From Lachnospiraceae bacterium (lineage in GTDB: Bacteria; Bacillota; Clostridia; Lachnospirales; Lachnospiraceae): 64,000 bases of DNA. A program made the position numbers and the translations under genes. The DNA is taken from assembly GCA_900772845.1 (NCBI GenBank), contig CAAGSD010000064.1, positions 1-64,000 on the forward strand, in the 5' to 3' direction. Shown in pieces: positions 7,552-16,163 of this stretch. Under the pieces are notes generated by a model, which was not told the origin of the DNA, made no database searches, and saw nothing but the letters and a program-made list of their open reading frames with translations. Positions within the stretch are counted from its first letter, which is position 1. Every line of letters starts with the position of its first letter.

Positions 7552-8310
7552 CTATTCACCCAGATAAGCCTTGATGACTTCCGGATTATTCAGCACGTCG
7601 CTGGTCTTGCCCTGACACAGGACACGGCCAAAATTCAGAACCGTTAATTCTTCACAGATTCCACCTACCAGCTTCATATCATGCTCAATCAGAAGGATCG
7701 TCATATCAAAATGCTCTCTGACAAAACGGATGGTATCCATCAACTCCAGTGTCTCGTTAGGGTTCATGCCTGCAGCAGGCTCGTCTAACAGAAGCAGCTT
7801 GGGTTTGGTTGCCAGCGCTCTGGCAATCTCCAGCTTTCTCTGCTTACCATAAGGAAGATTGTCAGCCAGTGTCTGCGCTTCCTCTTCCAGTCCGAACACT
7901 TTCAGAAGTTCCATAGCCTCTTCTGTCATCTGTTTTTCTACTTTATAATATCTCGGCAGACGTAAAATACCGGTCACAGTACTGTAACCCATATGATTAT
8001 GCAGACCTACTTTTACGTTGTCGATCACAGACAGATCCTTGAACAGCCGGATATTCTGGAAAGTTCTTGCGATGCCGGCCTGATTGATTTCAATGGTCTT
8101 CTTGCCGGTGACATCGTTGCCATCCAGGGTAATAATACCCTCTGTGGGTTTATACACACCGGTCAGCAGGTTAAATACCGTAGTCTTTCCAGCACCATTG
8201 GGACCGATCAGTCCGTATAGAGCACCTTTTTCAATCTTAATATTAAAATCATCTACAGCACGAAGTCCACCAAAAGAAATGCCTAAATTTTTTGCCTCTA
8301 ATAATGCCAT
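7552..8310 (-). CDS. livG: Branched-chain amino acid ABC transporter ATPase LivG
   Basis: 252 residues with Walker A GPNGAGKTT, the LivG insertion containing ARTFQNIRLFKDLSV, signature-region LPYGKQRKLEIARAL and Walker B LLLLDEPAAGMNP. It pairs with LivF under the LivH/LivM channel at the inner face of the membrane. AAGGAGG about 10 nt before the ATG overlaps the livM stop, so translation of the two is closely linked. Confidence 0.95.
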   Translation of the reverse strand: MALLEAKNLGISFGGLRAVDDFNIKIEKGALYGLIGPNGAGKTTVFNLLTGVYKPTEGIITLDGNDVTGKKTIEINQAGIARTFQNIRLFKDLSVIDNVKVGLHNHMGYSTVTGILRLPRYYKVEKQMTEEAMELLKVFGLEEEAQTLADNLPYGKQRKLEIARALATKPKLLLLDEPAAGMNPNETLELMDTIRFVREHFDMTILLIEHDMKLVGGICEELTVLNFGRVLCQGKTSDVLNNPEVIKAYLGE

Positions 8311-8312
8311 GA

Positions 8313-9395
8313 TTATTCAGCCTCCTTTTTTACAGACTTCTTGAATCTGGCTGCCACTTTTTCTCTCCACTCAATACATTTCGGAGCCCAGTTGAACAGC
8401 ATCATTACGATCAGTACGATGGAATAGATCAGCATACGGTAATCGTTCAGACCACGCAGCAGCTCCGGCAGCAGGGTCAGGATCACAGCCGCAATAATAG
8501 AACCACGGATATTACCGATACCACCCAGTACCACGAATACCAGGATCATAATGGACATGTTATATCCAAAGTTCTTGGGCAGTGCAGTCAGAGTAGACAG
8601 ATTATGTGCATACAGTACACCGGCCACACCTGCCAATGCTGCGGAGATGGAGAACGCCATCAGCTTATATTTGGTAATATGGATACCTACGGATTCCGCT
8701 GCAATGGTATTGTCACGGATAGCCATGATCGCACGGCCGTCTCTGGAATGAATCAGGTTCAATACAATGAACAATGTGATCAGTAACAATACTATACCGA
8801 TGGTAAAGCTGGAATCATGTGGGGTTCCGGTAATGCCCTGTGCACCTTTGACAATAACATCTCCGTCCTCTGCCATATTCAGATCCATAGTATTGGTAAA
8901 GGAAATATGGAAACCATTCTCATCCCGGCCTACATACAGAATATTTACCAGATTCTTAATAATCTCACCGAAAGCCAGAGTCACGATGGCCAGATAGTCA
9001 CCTTTCAGACGAAGTACGGGAATGCCGATCAGCAGTCCGAAAATACCGGCAAAAAAGGCACCGATCAGAATTGCGATGAAAAAGCGAAGTCCGGAAGGCA
9101 TTCCGCTATTCTCCATAACTTTGGAGAAAAACGCACTGGTGAAAGCCCCAATACACATAAATCCGGCATGACCAAGGCTTAATTCACCCAGAATACCTAC
9201 GGTCAGGTTCAGGGATACTGCAAGGATCGCATAAGTACACAGAGGTACCAACAGTCCCTGGATCAGGCTGCTCACACTTCCGGCGGATACCAGGATCTGC
9301 ATGATCACATAAGCTGCGATCACCATGCCGTAAGTAATAAGGTTATCCCGGAAGGTTTTATTCATTTTCTTATTCGAATTCGATAATTTCTTCAT
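8313..9395 (-). CDS. livM: Branched-chain amino acid ABC transporter permease LivM
   Basis: 360 residues and about nine or ten membrane helices. The family landmarks are SLNLTVGILGELSLGHAGFM, the loop before LRLKGDYLAIVTLAFGEI (the ATPase-coupling segment) and SIMILVFVVLGGIGNIRG. It forms the transmembrane channel with LivH. The N-terminus is a basic cytosolic stretch (KKLSNSNKKMNK). The start ATG has AGGTG about 8 nt upstream. It is 21 bp downstream of livH. Confidence 0.94.
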   Translation of the reverse strand: MKKLSNSNKKMNKTFRDNLITYGMVIAAYVIMQILVSAGSVSSLIQGLLVPLCTYAILAVSLNLTVGILGELSLGHAGFMCIGAFTSAFFSKVMENSGMPSGLRFFIAILIGAFFAGIFGLLIGIPVLRLKGDYLAIVTLAFGEIIKNLVNILYVGRDENGFHISFTNTMDLNMAEDGDVIVKGAQGITGTPHDSSFTIGIVLLLITLFIVLNLIHSRDGRAIMAIRDNTIAAESVGIHITKYKLMAFSISAALAGVAGVLYAHNLSTLTALPKNFGYNMSIMILVFVVLGGIGNIRGSIIAAVILTLLPELLRGLNDYRMLIYSIVLIVMMLFNWAPKCIEWREKVAARFKKSVKKEAE

Positions 9396-9416
9396 AATCT
9401 ACACCTGCCTCTTCCC

Positions 9417-10301
9417 TTATACTTTTTCCTGAATATTCTTGCCAAACAATCCGGCAGGTTTTACCAGAAGCACAACGATCAAAACTGCAAAAACAATTGC
9501 ATCTGCCATCTGGGAAGAAATATAGGCTTTGCCGAAGATTTCAATAATACCGAGCAGAATACCGCCTACCAATGCGCCGGGAACAGATCCGATACCGCCG
9601 AATACGGCAGCTACGAAGGCTTTGATACCGGGCATGGAACCAGTATAAGGTGTCAGGGAAGGATATGCGGAACATAACAGTACGCCTGCCACTGCAGCAA
9701 GTCCGGATCCGATGGCAAAGGTAAGTGCTATGGTTCCGTCCACATTGATACCCATCAGCTGAGCAGCCCCCTTATCCTCGGATACGGCTAACATTGCCTG
9801 ACCGGCTTTCGTCTTATTAATAAAAAACATCAGACCCGCCATAATGACCAGACAGGTCACAATCGTCACGATCGTCTCTCCGGTGATATTGATCTGGCCG
9901 TCTGCCAGCTTTACGGCTGGAACAGATACTACAGAAGTAAATGCCTTGGCATTTGCCCCAAAGATCAAAAGTGCTACATTCTGCAGCAGATAGCTGACAC
10001 CGATGGCGGTGATCAGAACTGCCAACGGAGAAGATGCCTTTCTGAGGGGCTTGTATGCCACCTTTTCTATAGCCATTCCCAACAGGGTACAAGCGATAAC
10101 AGCTGCAAGGACACCGATTACGGGAGAAAGTCCCATGGTACTGCACATTGTATATGTAATAAATGCACCGACCATAATGACATCACCATGTGCGAAATTC
10201 AGCATCTTAGCAATACCGTATACCATGGTATAACCTAATGCGATCAACGCATAGACACTTCCCAGGCTGATACCGTTGATCAGATAACCGATAAAACTCA
10301 T
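9417..10301 (-). CDS. livH: Branched-chain amino acid ABC transporter permease LivH
   Basis: 294-residue membrane permease with the typical opening SFIGYLINGISLGSVYALIALG, MLNFAHGDVIMVGAF, and the coupling region GINVDGTIALTFAIGSGLA followed by AFVAAVFGGIGSVPGALVGG. It partners LivM. The ATG at 10301 has GGAGG 8 nt upstream, while the longer frame starting at 10316 begins upstream of that site. It is separated from livJ by a hairpin that should reduce, not abolish, transcription. Confidence 0.94.
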   Translation of the reverse strand: MSFIGYLINGISLGSVYALIALGYTMVYGIAKMLNFAHGDVIMVGAFITYTMCSTMGLSPVIGVLAAVIACTLLGMAIEKVAYKPLRKASSPLAVLITAIGVSYLLQNVALLIFGANAKAFTSVVSVPAVKLADGQINITGETIVTIVTCLVIMAGLMFFINKTKAGQAMLAVSEDKGAAQLMGINVDGTIALTFAIGSGLAAVAGVLLCSAYPSLTPYTGSMPGIKAFVAAVFGGIGSVPGALVGGILLGIIEIFGKAYISSQMADAIVFAVLIVVLLVKPAGLFGKNIQEKV

Positions 10302-10427
10302 GTGAACTACCTCCATTCATGCGATTGCACAAATCTTCCATAAATAATCTTCTGTTTTCTAATAAAACAAATTCAAAAATAAGTATAACAGAACAATGAA
10401 TTAATAGCAACTGTTCCGTCGAAAAGG

Positions 10428-10457
10428 AAAGAGGGCTACCCTGCGGTAACCCTCTTT
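10428..10457 (-). terminator. Intra-operon hairpin between livJ and livH
   Basis: AAAGAGGG-TACC arms (10428-10440 with 10445-10457) and a four-base loop, followed on the minus strand by a broken T-run (TTTCCTTTTC). It looks like a partial terminator that lets the abundant binding protein be made in excess over the permease genes. Confidence 0.75.
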
Positions 10458-10476
10458 GGAAACTTTCTTCAGCAAA

Positions 10477-11694
10477 TTACATAGCCTTGTAAGCACCATT
10501 CTCGATCACAACAGCCTTAGGAGCCTTGTTAGCCTCACCGTCTGCGGTCCAGGTCATGCCGTTACCGGTCAGACCATCTACAGTGATCTCTGTCATGGCA
10601 GCCTTCATACCGTCACAAATATCAGAAACACTCATATCAGGTGTTACACCGCTCTTCTCGATTGCAGCCTTGATTACATAAATCGCATCATAGCTGTCTG
10701 CTGCGAACTGGTTGGGAGTCTCACCATATTTCTCCTTGTACTTGGAAACGAAGGACTTGGTCAGATCATCAGTTGCATCAGCAGCGAAAGGAGTTAACAG
10801 CATAACGCCCTCAGTCAGAGATACATCGAAGTTATCAACACCACCAAGGATACCATCCATACCGTCACAGGAGAACCACTTGGGAGCATATCCCATTGCA
10901 GCAGCCTGGGTCAGAATAAGTGCGGATTCCTGATAATAAATAGGAAGGAATACCATATCTGCGCCAGCATCCTTTGCTTTCTGTAACTGAACAGAAAAAT
11001 CAGTCTTGTTATCAGCAGTAAATGCCTCAGCAGCTACTACTTCAAACGGCTGGTTCTCAGCTTCTTTTGCAAATTTCTCATAAATACCGGAAGAATATAC
11101 ATCGGAACTGTCATAAATGACTGCCACCTTCTCAGCCAGACCGTTCTCACCAATGTACTGTGCAGATGCAAGCCCCTGGTTCGGATCGGAGAAGCATACA
11201 CGGAAGTTGTTGTCATACTGAACGCACTCTACAGCAGATCCGGAAGGAGTGATCTGGAACATATTGTCTTCTTTTGTCTTATCTGTAACTGCAATACACG
11301 CACCACTGGTAGTAGATCCATCAATGATCTGTGCACCCCAGTCCTTTAATGCATTGTAAGCATTTACGGATTTCTCGGCATCTGCCTCATCATCCTGGAA
11401 CTTAAATTCAACCTGATAACCATTGATACCACCTGCTGCATTGATTTCTTCTACAGCGATCTCTGCGCCATGCTGTACAGCCAGACCATAAACTGCTGCG
11501 CCGCCGGTGGTGGGTCCGATACCGCCGATCTTAAATACGCTGCCTGCAGCTGCGCCATTGTCACCAGCTGCACTCTCAGTTGCTGCATTGGTACCTGCTG
11601 CAGCAGAACCATTGTCTGTGTTACCACAGCCAGCCATAGACATTACCATAGCAGATGCTACGGCAACACTTAAAAACTTGTTGAATTTCTTCAT
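10477..11694 (-). CDS. livJ: Branched-chain amino acid ABC transporter substrate-binding lipoprotein
   Basis: 405 residues. A lipoprotein signal (basic MKKFNKF, hydrophobic stretch, lipobox MAGC with Cys about residue 23) is followed by a Ser/Ala/Asn-rich linker, then a type I periplasmic-binding fold of the Peripla_BP_6 family: FKIGGIGPTTGGAAVYG, EINAAGGINGYQVEF, then DSYDAIYVIKAAIE. It binds branched-chain or related amino acids outside the membrane. The exact ligand cannot be read from sequence. The ATG at 11694 has AAGGAGG 8 nt upstream. First gene of the operon. Confidence 0.94.
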   Translation of the reverse strand: MKKFNKFLSVAVASAMVMSMAGCGNTDNGSAAAGTNAATESAAGDNGAAAGSVFKIGGIGPTTGGAAVYGLAVQHGAEIAVEEINAAGGINGYQVEFKFQDDEADAEKSVNAYNALKDWGAQIIDGSTTSGACIAVTDKTKEDNMFQITPSGSAVECVQYDNNFRVCFSDPNQGLASAQYIGENGLAEKVAVIYDSSDVYSSGIYEKFAKEAENQPFEVVAAEAFTADNKTDFSVQLQKAKDAGADMVFLPIYYQESALILTQAAAMGYAPKWFSCDGMDGILGGVDNFDVSLTEGVMLLTPFAADATDDLTKSFVSKYKEKYGETPNQFAADSYDAIYVIKAAIEKSGVTPDMSVSDICDGMKAAMTEITVDGLTGNGMTWTADGEANKAPKAVVIENGAYKAM

Positions 11695-11717
11695 AATATC
11701 TTCCTCCTTTTTAACAA

Positions 11718-11758
11718 TGTATACAAAAATACAATGCATAATTGTTATTTTTGTATAT
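11718..11758 (-). promoter_or_regulatory. Dyad at the livJ transcription start
   Basis: ATACAAAAATA and TATTTTTGTAT arms, with an inner CAAT/ATTG pairing, flank a centre at about 11738. The dyad begins at the -10 and covers the first 40 nt of the transcript. It could be a repressor operator or a 5'-end stabilising RNA hairpin. Confidence 0.6.
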
Positions 11759-11783
11759 TACACGCTTCATTTTCGTTTGTCAA
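11755..11783 (-). promoter_or_regulatory. liv operon promoter
   Basis: TTGACA (11783-11778), 17 bp, TAATAT (11760-11755) on the minus strand. A consensus -35 with a good -10. Predicted start near 11748, about 54 nt before the livJ ATG. Confidence 0.85.
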
Positions 11784-11924
11784 TGGCTTTTATTTTCCTC
11801 TTTGGCATTTCGTCACATTAAAATAGATCAAGTTGTGAATATTTTTATTAAAAAAGGTTTATTTTTCAAACCCAAGGAAATACTATCTTTGAAACTATTA
11901 TTAATAGAAACTTCAAAAAAATAT

Positions 11925-11958
11925 CTGTACAGAATTTGCTTCTGCAAATTCCATACAG
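11925..11958 (+). promoter_or_regulatory. Hairpin in the leader of the DUF378 gene
   Basis: CTGTA-CA-GAATTTGC (11925-11939) faces GCAAATTC-CA-TACAG (11944-11958) across a TTCT loop: 13 paired bases with one symmetric CA/CA internal loop. It ends only a few bases before the AAGGAG of the downstream gene, so it could control translation or be a protein-binding dyad. Confidence 0.55.
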
Positions 11959-11976
11959 ACAGGATAAGGAGATTTT

Positions 11977-12186
11977 ATGGGTAATAAATATTTGGATGGA
12001 ACCGCTCTCACCATAGCCATCATCGGTGCCGTGAACTGGGGACTGATCGGCCTGTTCCGCTTTGATCTTGTAGCATTTCTGTTCGGCGATATGTCCTGGC
12101 TTTCCAGAATTATATATGCGTTGGTGGGAATCTGTGGTCTCTATCTGATCAGTTTCTTTCTCCAGCTTGGAGACGATCAGACTTAA
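11977..12186 (+). CDS. DUF378 small membrane protein
   Basis: 69 residues with two membrane helices. The order LDGTALTIAIIGAVNWGLIGLFRFDLVA, then SRIIYALVGICGLYL matches the DUF378 family (roughly 60-80 residues, function unknown). AAGGAG is 5 nt before the ATG. It is monocistronic and its stop overlaps the convergent rsfS stop by 4 bp. Confidence 0.9.
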   Translation: MGNKYLDGTALTIAIIGAVNWGLIGLFRFDLVAFLFGDMSWLSRIIYALVGICGLYLISFFLQLGDDQT

Positions 12187-12536
12187 AGTTCTTCCGTGGG
12201 GATCTGGACACCATCTCTCCAGATACGTTCCAGATCGTATAGAAGACGGTTTTCCTTGTCAAAAACGTGCACGATCACATCACCGAAGTCTAACAATACC
12301 CAGTTGGCTGTTTCATATCCTTCGGTCTGTCTGGCAGGGAAACCGGCTCTTCCCAGCTTCTCTTCCACATTGTCACACAGTGCCTGGATCTGGCTGGAGT
12401 TATTACCTCCCGCAATAATAAAATAATCCGCAATTACAGACACCTGACTGATGTCTATCACTTTAATATCCTCTGCTTTTTTATCTTCCAATGCTTCTAC
12501 GGCAAGTTTTGCCATTTTTCTGGATTCTTCACTCAT
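12183..12536 (-). CDS. rsfS: Ribosomal silencing factor RsfS
   Basis: 117 residues of the Iojap/RsfS family, which binds ribosomal protein L14 and blocks subunit joining during starvation. Visible landmarks are KKAEDIKVIDISQVSVIADYF, NSSQIQALCDNVEE and the C-terminal WVLLDFGDVIVHVF. The ATG at 12536 has AAGGAG 10 nt upstream. The longer frame overlaps yqeK. Last gene of the nadD-yqeK-rsfS group, a standard Firmicutes order. Confidence 0.95.
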   Translation of the reverse strand: MSEESRKMAKLAVEALEDKKAEDIKVIDISQVSVIADYFIIAGGNNSSQIQALCDNVEEKLGRAGFPARQTEGYETANWVLLDFGDVIVHVFDKENRLLYDLERIWRDGVQIPTEEL

Positions 12537-12543
12537 AGAAATA

Positions 12544-13128
12544 TTACTCCTTGCTCTTTTTATTTTCATTATAATATTGATAGGTCTCTTCTGTCATGGG
12601 ATCCATCTCGCCTTCCCCGGATCTCAGATAGTCCAGAGTATCTTCCAGGATTTTTTTCACTGCCTCGTCCAGATCCACAAAGGCCATCTGACGGATCATT
12701 TTCAGATTCGGTGCCTGTTTTCTGCCGGGTTCGATGTAATCCGCTGTAAAAATAATCTTTTCCAGAAGCGTCATACCAGGATGCCCGGTCGTGTGATATA
12801 AAATGGCATTCAGGATCTCAGGATCTTCAATCTTGTACTCCTTCTTCGCCAGATAACTTCCTACCTTAGCATGCAAAAGATAAGGATTGCGCCGTTCCAC
12901 ATCCGTCACTTCAATATGATGCTTGTCACAGGCTGACAGTAATTTGTCATTTTCCATACATTTGGCACAATCATGAAGCAGTCCAGCAATCTGCGCCTGC
13001 TCCACATCCTTGCCGTAGCGCATGGCCAGTGCAGCAGCGGTATATTCCACCCCCAGCGTATGCACGAAACGTTTGGAATCCTGCACTTTTTCCATTTCTT
13101 TGGTCAATTTTTTCAGCAGATCACTCAT
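12544..13128 (-). CDS. yqeK: Bis(5'-nucleosyl)-tetraphosphatase YqeK (HD domain)
   Basis: 194 residues with the HD-superfamily metal motif LLHDCAK, upstream His in RFVHTLGVEY, and downstream HAKVGSYLAKKEY and AILYHTTGHPGMTLLEKIIFTADYIEPGR. YqeK enzymes split Ap4A symmetrically to ADP using an iron centre. It starts inside the end of nadD (8-bp overlap), so translation is coupled. Confidence 0.94.
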   Translation of the reverse strand: MSDLLKKLTKEMEKVQDSKRFVHTLGVEYTAAALAMRYGKDVEQAQIAGLLHDCAKCMENDKLLSACDKHHIEVTDVERRNPYLLHAKVGSYLAKKEYKIEDPEILNAILYHTTGHPGMTLLEKIIFTADYIEPGRKQAPNLKMIRQMAFVDLDEAVKKILEDTLDYLRSGEGEMDPMTEETYQYYNENKKSKE

Positions 13129-13735
13129 CCTGATAAAGCCCCTTTTCTTCCATATATACCCTCACAGCTTCGGGCACCAGATAGCGCACGGACAGCCCTT
13201 TTTTCCTTCTTTCCCGTATCTCCGAAGAAGAAATCTCGATCCGCCGGAACGGAAGCAGTTGAATTACAGCACCAAATCTTTCTTTTAACTCGGTGATCTT
13301 CTCCTGTATACACGCAGCATCCACATCTCCCCGCACTGCGGCAAGGACTGTGCATGCAGCAAACAGACGGTCTGCACATTTCCAGTATTCTATGGTGAAA
13401 AGACAGTCTGCCCCACAGATAAAAAAGAACTGGTTCTCCGGATATTCCCTTTGCAGCTGTTCCATAGTCTCGTAGCTATAGGTATTCCCGGGACGCCGGA
13501 TCTCCATGTCCAGGCAACGGAATCTGTTATTATCCGCAATGGCCAGACAGACCATCCGGTATCTGTCCTTCGCAGATAATACGGTAATCCCCTCCTTGCT
13601 TTTCAGATAAGAGCATCCGGTGGGAATCAGCCAGACTTCGTCCAGTCTCATTGTCTCCAGCGCATGCTCTGCCAGTAATAGATGTCCTGTATGAATGGGG
13701 CTGAAAGTGCCTCCCATAATACCTATTCTGCTCAT
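13121..13735 (-). CDS. nadD: Nicotinate-nucleotide adenylyltransferase
   Basis: Joins nicotinate mononucleotide and ATP to give deamido-NAD. The 204 residues carry the nucleotidyltransferase motif GGTFSPIHTGHLLLAE at the N-terminus and the C-terminal SSSEIRERRKKGLSVRYLVPEAV (ISSTxxR-type). The ATG at 13735 is chosen because AAAGGG sits 9 nt upstream. The ATG at 13744 is too close to that site. Upstream is yhbY across about 60 bp. Confidence 0.95.
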   Translation of the reverse strand: MSRIGIMGGTFSPIHTGHLLLAEHALETMRLDEVWLIPTGCSYLKSKEGITVLSAKDRYRMVCLAIADNNRFRCLDMEIRRPGNTYSYETMEQLQREYPENQFFFICGADCLFTIEYWKCADRLFAACTVLAAVRGDVDAACIQEKITELKERFGAVIQLLPFRRIEISSSEIRERRKKGLSVRYLVPEAVRVYMEEKGLYQDE

Positions 13736-13798
13736 GATCTTCATCCCTTTGCATGCAGTGATCGATTCCTCTGATGTGGTGCCTTAGCCCATACTTTT

Positions 13799-14089
13799 CT
13801 AACGAGGCAGTTCGATCTTCGGCTTGTCCTTATCGGGCTTGTATAATACGATCTTTTTACCGATTACCTGTACCACCTGAGAATGGGTACGTTCCGCCAC
13901 CATCTCTGCGATAGCTCTTGGGTCATCAAAACAATTCTTCAATACGCCGATTTTGATCAGTTCATTATTGTTAAAGGACTCACCGATAGCGGCGGTGAGT
14001 TCCGGAGTCAGGCTGGATTTTCCCACCTGAAAAATAGGATTCAGATTGCTTGCCAGACTCATTAAATAGGCTCTCTGTTTACTTGTCAT
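13799..14089 (-). CDS. yhbY: YhbY-family RNA-binding protein (CRM domain)
   Basis: 96 residues of a single CRM domain: MTSKQRAYLMSLASNLNPIFQVGK, LKNCFDDPRAIAEMVAE, then QVIGKKIVLYKP. YhbY proteins associate with pre-50S ribosomal particles. The start has AAAGGA 6 nt before the ATG at 14089. It sits between obgE and nadD, as in many Firmicutes ribosome-assembly clusters. Confidence 0.93.
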   Translation of the reverse strand: MTSKQRAYLMSLASNLNPIFQVGKSSLTPELTAAIGESFNNNELIKIGVLKNCFDDPRAIAEMVAERTHSQVVQVIGKKIVLYKPDKDKPKIELPR

Positions 14090-14146
14090 AATTTTTCCTT
14101 TCACAGACATCAACTTACTTATGGTAATCTCTGTTTGTCACAGACA

Positions 14147-15439
14147 TTATTTATAGTAATCAAAGGACAGGCCGTACATACGTACCGTATCTCCCTCCTG
14201 AATACCAAGTGCTTCCAGTTCCTCCAAAATACCGGTATCTTTCAGGAAATTCTGGAAGAAAGTGAAGCCCTTCTCGCTGTCCAGATTCGTATATCCCAAC
14301 ATCTTCTCAATCTTGGGTCCTTCAACAACGTATTCGTCCTCTTCCTCATCATAAGTTACAGTATAAGCATCATCCACAGATCCGGTCATGCTCTCCGGGA
14401 AGTACTCCTGTGCGAAGACTGTAGTCTCCTCACCGATATTAGAGAGCATATCATTCACTTCATATAACAGTTCCTTTACACCCTGACCGGTTACCGCAGA
14501 CATAGGGAATACTTTGATTCCTTTCGGTTCAAATTCCGCACGGATCGCCTCCACGGGATCAGATCCGTCCTCTGTATAGACAGCATCAATTTTGTTGGCT
14601 GCTATGACCTGAGGTCTGGCCGCAATCTCTGGATTGTAGGCTTCCAGCTCCTTGTTGATAGCATAGATATCCTGAATGGGATCTCTTCCCTCCGTACCGG
14701 CTGCATCCACGATATGGATGATCACTTTGGTCCGTTCAATATGGCGCAGGAACTCGTGTCCCAGACCGATTCCTTCGGAAGCACCTTCGATCAGTCCGGG
14801 GATATCCGCAATGACGAAGCCGCCGGTTCCTTCCAGATCCACCACGCCCAGGTTCGGATTCAAGGTTGTGAAATGATAGTTGGCGATCTTCGGTCTGGCA
14901 TTGGTCACTCTGGACAGGAAGGTAGATTTGCCTACATTGGGGAATCCCACCAGTCCTACATCAGCAATTACCTTTAATTCCAGCAGAAGTTCCAGTTCCT
15001 GTGCTGCCTGTCCCGGCTGTGCATATTTCGGAGCCTGCATGGTACTGGTGGCATAATGCTGGTTGCCGTTGCCACCCTTACCGCCTTTTAAGAGAACAAC
15101 CCGTTTGTTGTCCCCCGACATATCCGTAATTACCTGCCCGCTCTGAGCTTCTTTGATCACGGTTCCTGCAGGGACTTTGATAATGATGTCTTCTCCATCC
15201 TTGCCGCGACAGTTCTTCTTGCCGCCCTCTTCCCCGTCTCCGGCCTTGTACTTACGGATGTGCCGGAAATCGATCAGGGTATTCAGCCCCTCATCCACAA
15301 CAAAGATCACGTCACCGCCGTGACCACCATCGCCACCGTCAGGGCCGCCACTGGGAACATATTTTTCACGGCGAAAGGACACATGACCATCTCCGCCTTT
15401 ACCGCTTCTTACGTAAATTTTAGCTCTGTCAGCAAACAT
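14147..15439 (-). CDS. obgE: Obg family GTPase (50S assembly)
   Basis: 430 residues in three parts: an N-terminal glycine-rich Obg fold (YVRSGKGGDGHVSFRREKYVP, GPDGGDGGHGGDV), a G domain (GFPNVGKSTFL, DIPGLIEGASEG, NKID) from about residue 160, and a C-terminal OCT domain (about residues 345-430). It is an essential ribosome-assembly and stress GTPase. It follows rplU-prp-rpmA, with a partial terminator between rpmA and obgE. Confidence 0.97.
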   Translation of the reverse strand: MFADRAKIYVRSGKGGDGHVSFRREKYVPSGGPDGGDGGHGGDVIFVVDEGLNTLIDFRHIRKYKAGDGEEGGKKNCRGKDGEDIIIKVPAGTVIKEAQSGQVITDMSGDNKRVVLLKGGKGGNGNQHYATSTMQAPKYAQPGQAAQELELLLELKVIADVGLVGFPNVGKSTFLSRVTNARPKIANYHFTTLNPNLGVVDLEGTGGFVIADIPGLIEGASEGIGLGHEFLRHIERTKVIIHIVDAAGTEGRDPIQDIYAINKELEAYNPEIAARPQVIAANKIDAVYTEDGSDPVEAIRAEFEPKGIKVFPMSAVTGQGVKELLYEVNDMLSNIGEETTVFAQEYFPESMTGSVDDAYTVTYDEEEDEYVVEGPKIEKMLGYTNLDSEKGFTFFQNFLKDTGILEELEALGIQEGDTVRMYGLSFDYYK

Positions 15440-15478
15440 ATTGTTCTCCTTTCCGACAAAATCCTTTACGGACTAAAA

Positions 15479-15509
15479 GGGCTTCAAACAATCAGTATGT
15501 TTGAAGCCC
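15479..15509 (-). terminator. Terminator/attenuator between rpmA and obgE
   Basis: GGGCTTCAAAC (15479-15489) pairs perfectly over 11 bp with GTTTGAAGCCC (15499-15509). On the minus strand a short TTTT follows. It probably trims ribosomal-protein mRNA while letting some read-through reach obgE. Confidence 0.8.
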
Positions 15510-15522
15510 TGGTTAAATCAAC

Positions 15523-15807
15523 TTATTTCTCTACGGGATATACGGAAGCCTGCTTCTTGTCTCTGCCCTTTCTCTCGAAACGGAGAACGCCGTCAACTAA
15601 AGCAAACAGAGTATCATCTCCACCGATACCAACATTGACACCGGGATGGATCTTAGTACCGCGCTGTCTGTAAAGAATATTTCCAGCTTTTACAAACTGG
15701 CCATCAGCTCTCTTCGCACCTAATCTCTTGGATTCGGAATCTCTACCGTTCTTGGTAGAACCAACTCCCTTTTTATGTGCAAAAAATTGAAGGTTAAAGT
15801 TAAACAT
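15523..15807 (-). CDS. rpmA: 50S ribosomal protein L27 with cleavable N-terminus
   Basis: 94 residues. The mature protein starts at [21 protein letters not shown]. It is preceded by MFNFNLQFF, the Firmicutes extension cut by the cysteine protease Prp before the L27 tail can reach the peptidyl-transferase centre. The protease gene is directly upstream (3-bp gap), giving the rplU-prp-rpmA order. Confidence 0.97.
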   Translation of the reverse strand: MFNFNLQFFAHKKGVGSTKNGRDSESKRLGAKRADGQFVKAGNILYRQRGTKIHPGVNVGIGGDDTLFALVDGVLRFERKGRDKKQASVYPVEK

Positions 15808-15810
15808 GGT

Positions 15811-16158
15811 CTACACCTCCTCGATTTTTACTTGCAAATACTGTTCCCCGTACTGACTGCTGAGCTTCTTTAGTGAAAACACCATGAAGTCCATCAGAAA
15901 TACGGACTTGTCCTGCGGAATGGAATTCTCGAAATCACATTTGATAAAACCTGTCTCCTCATTCTGTGTCAGCTGCATCTTTTCGCCAGCCATTTCTTCC
16001 AACGCCATGATCGTACTTTGTACGGTCACAGAAATCGCTGCACAGAGGATATCCGGTTCCTTACCGAACAGTTTCTTCTTCGCATATTCCGCATGTCCCA
16101 TGCAATAGAATCCGCGATAGATTCCCTCATGGTCCTTACGAATGATAATAGTTGTCAT
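15811..16158 (-). CDS. prp: Ribosomal-processing cysteine protease Prp
   Basis: 115 residues. Removes the N-terminal extension of L27. The catalytic pair is His22 (YCMGHAEYA) and Cys39 (DILCAAISV), both in the conserved family context. It lies between rplU and rpmA, 5 bp after rplU, which is the diagnostic neighbourhood in Firmicutes. Confidence 0.95.
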   Translation of the reverse strand: MTTIIIRKDHEGIYRGFYCMGHAEYAKKKLFGKEPDILCAAISVTVQSTIMALEEMAGEKMQLTQNEETGFIKCDFENSIPQDKSVFLMDFMVFSLKKLSSQYGEQYLQVKIEEV

Positions 16159-16163
16159 AACGA

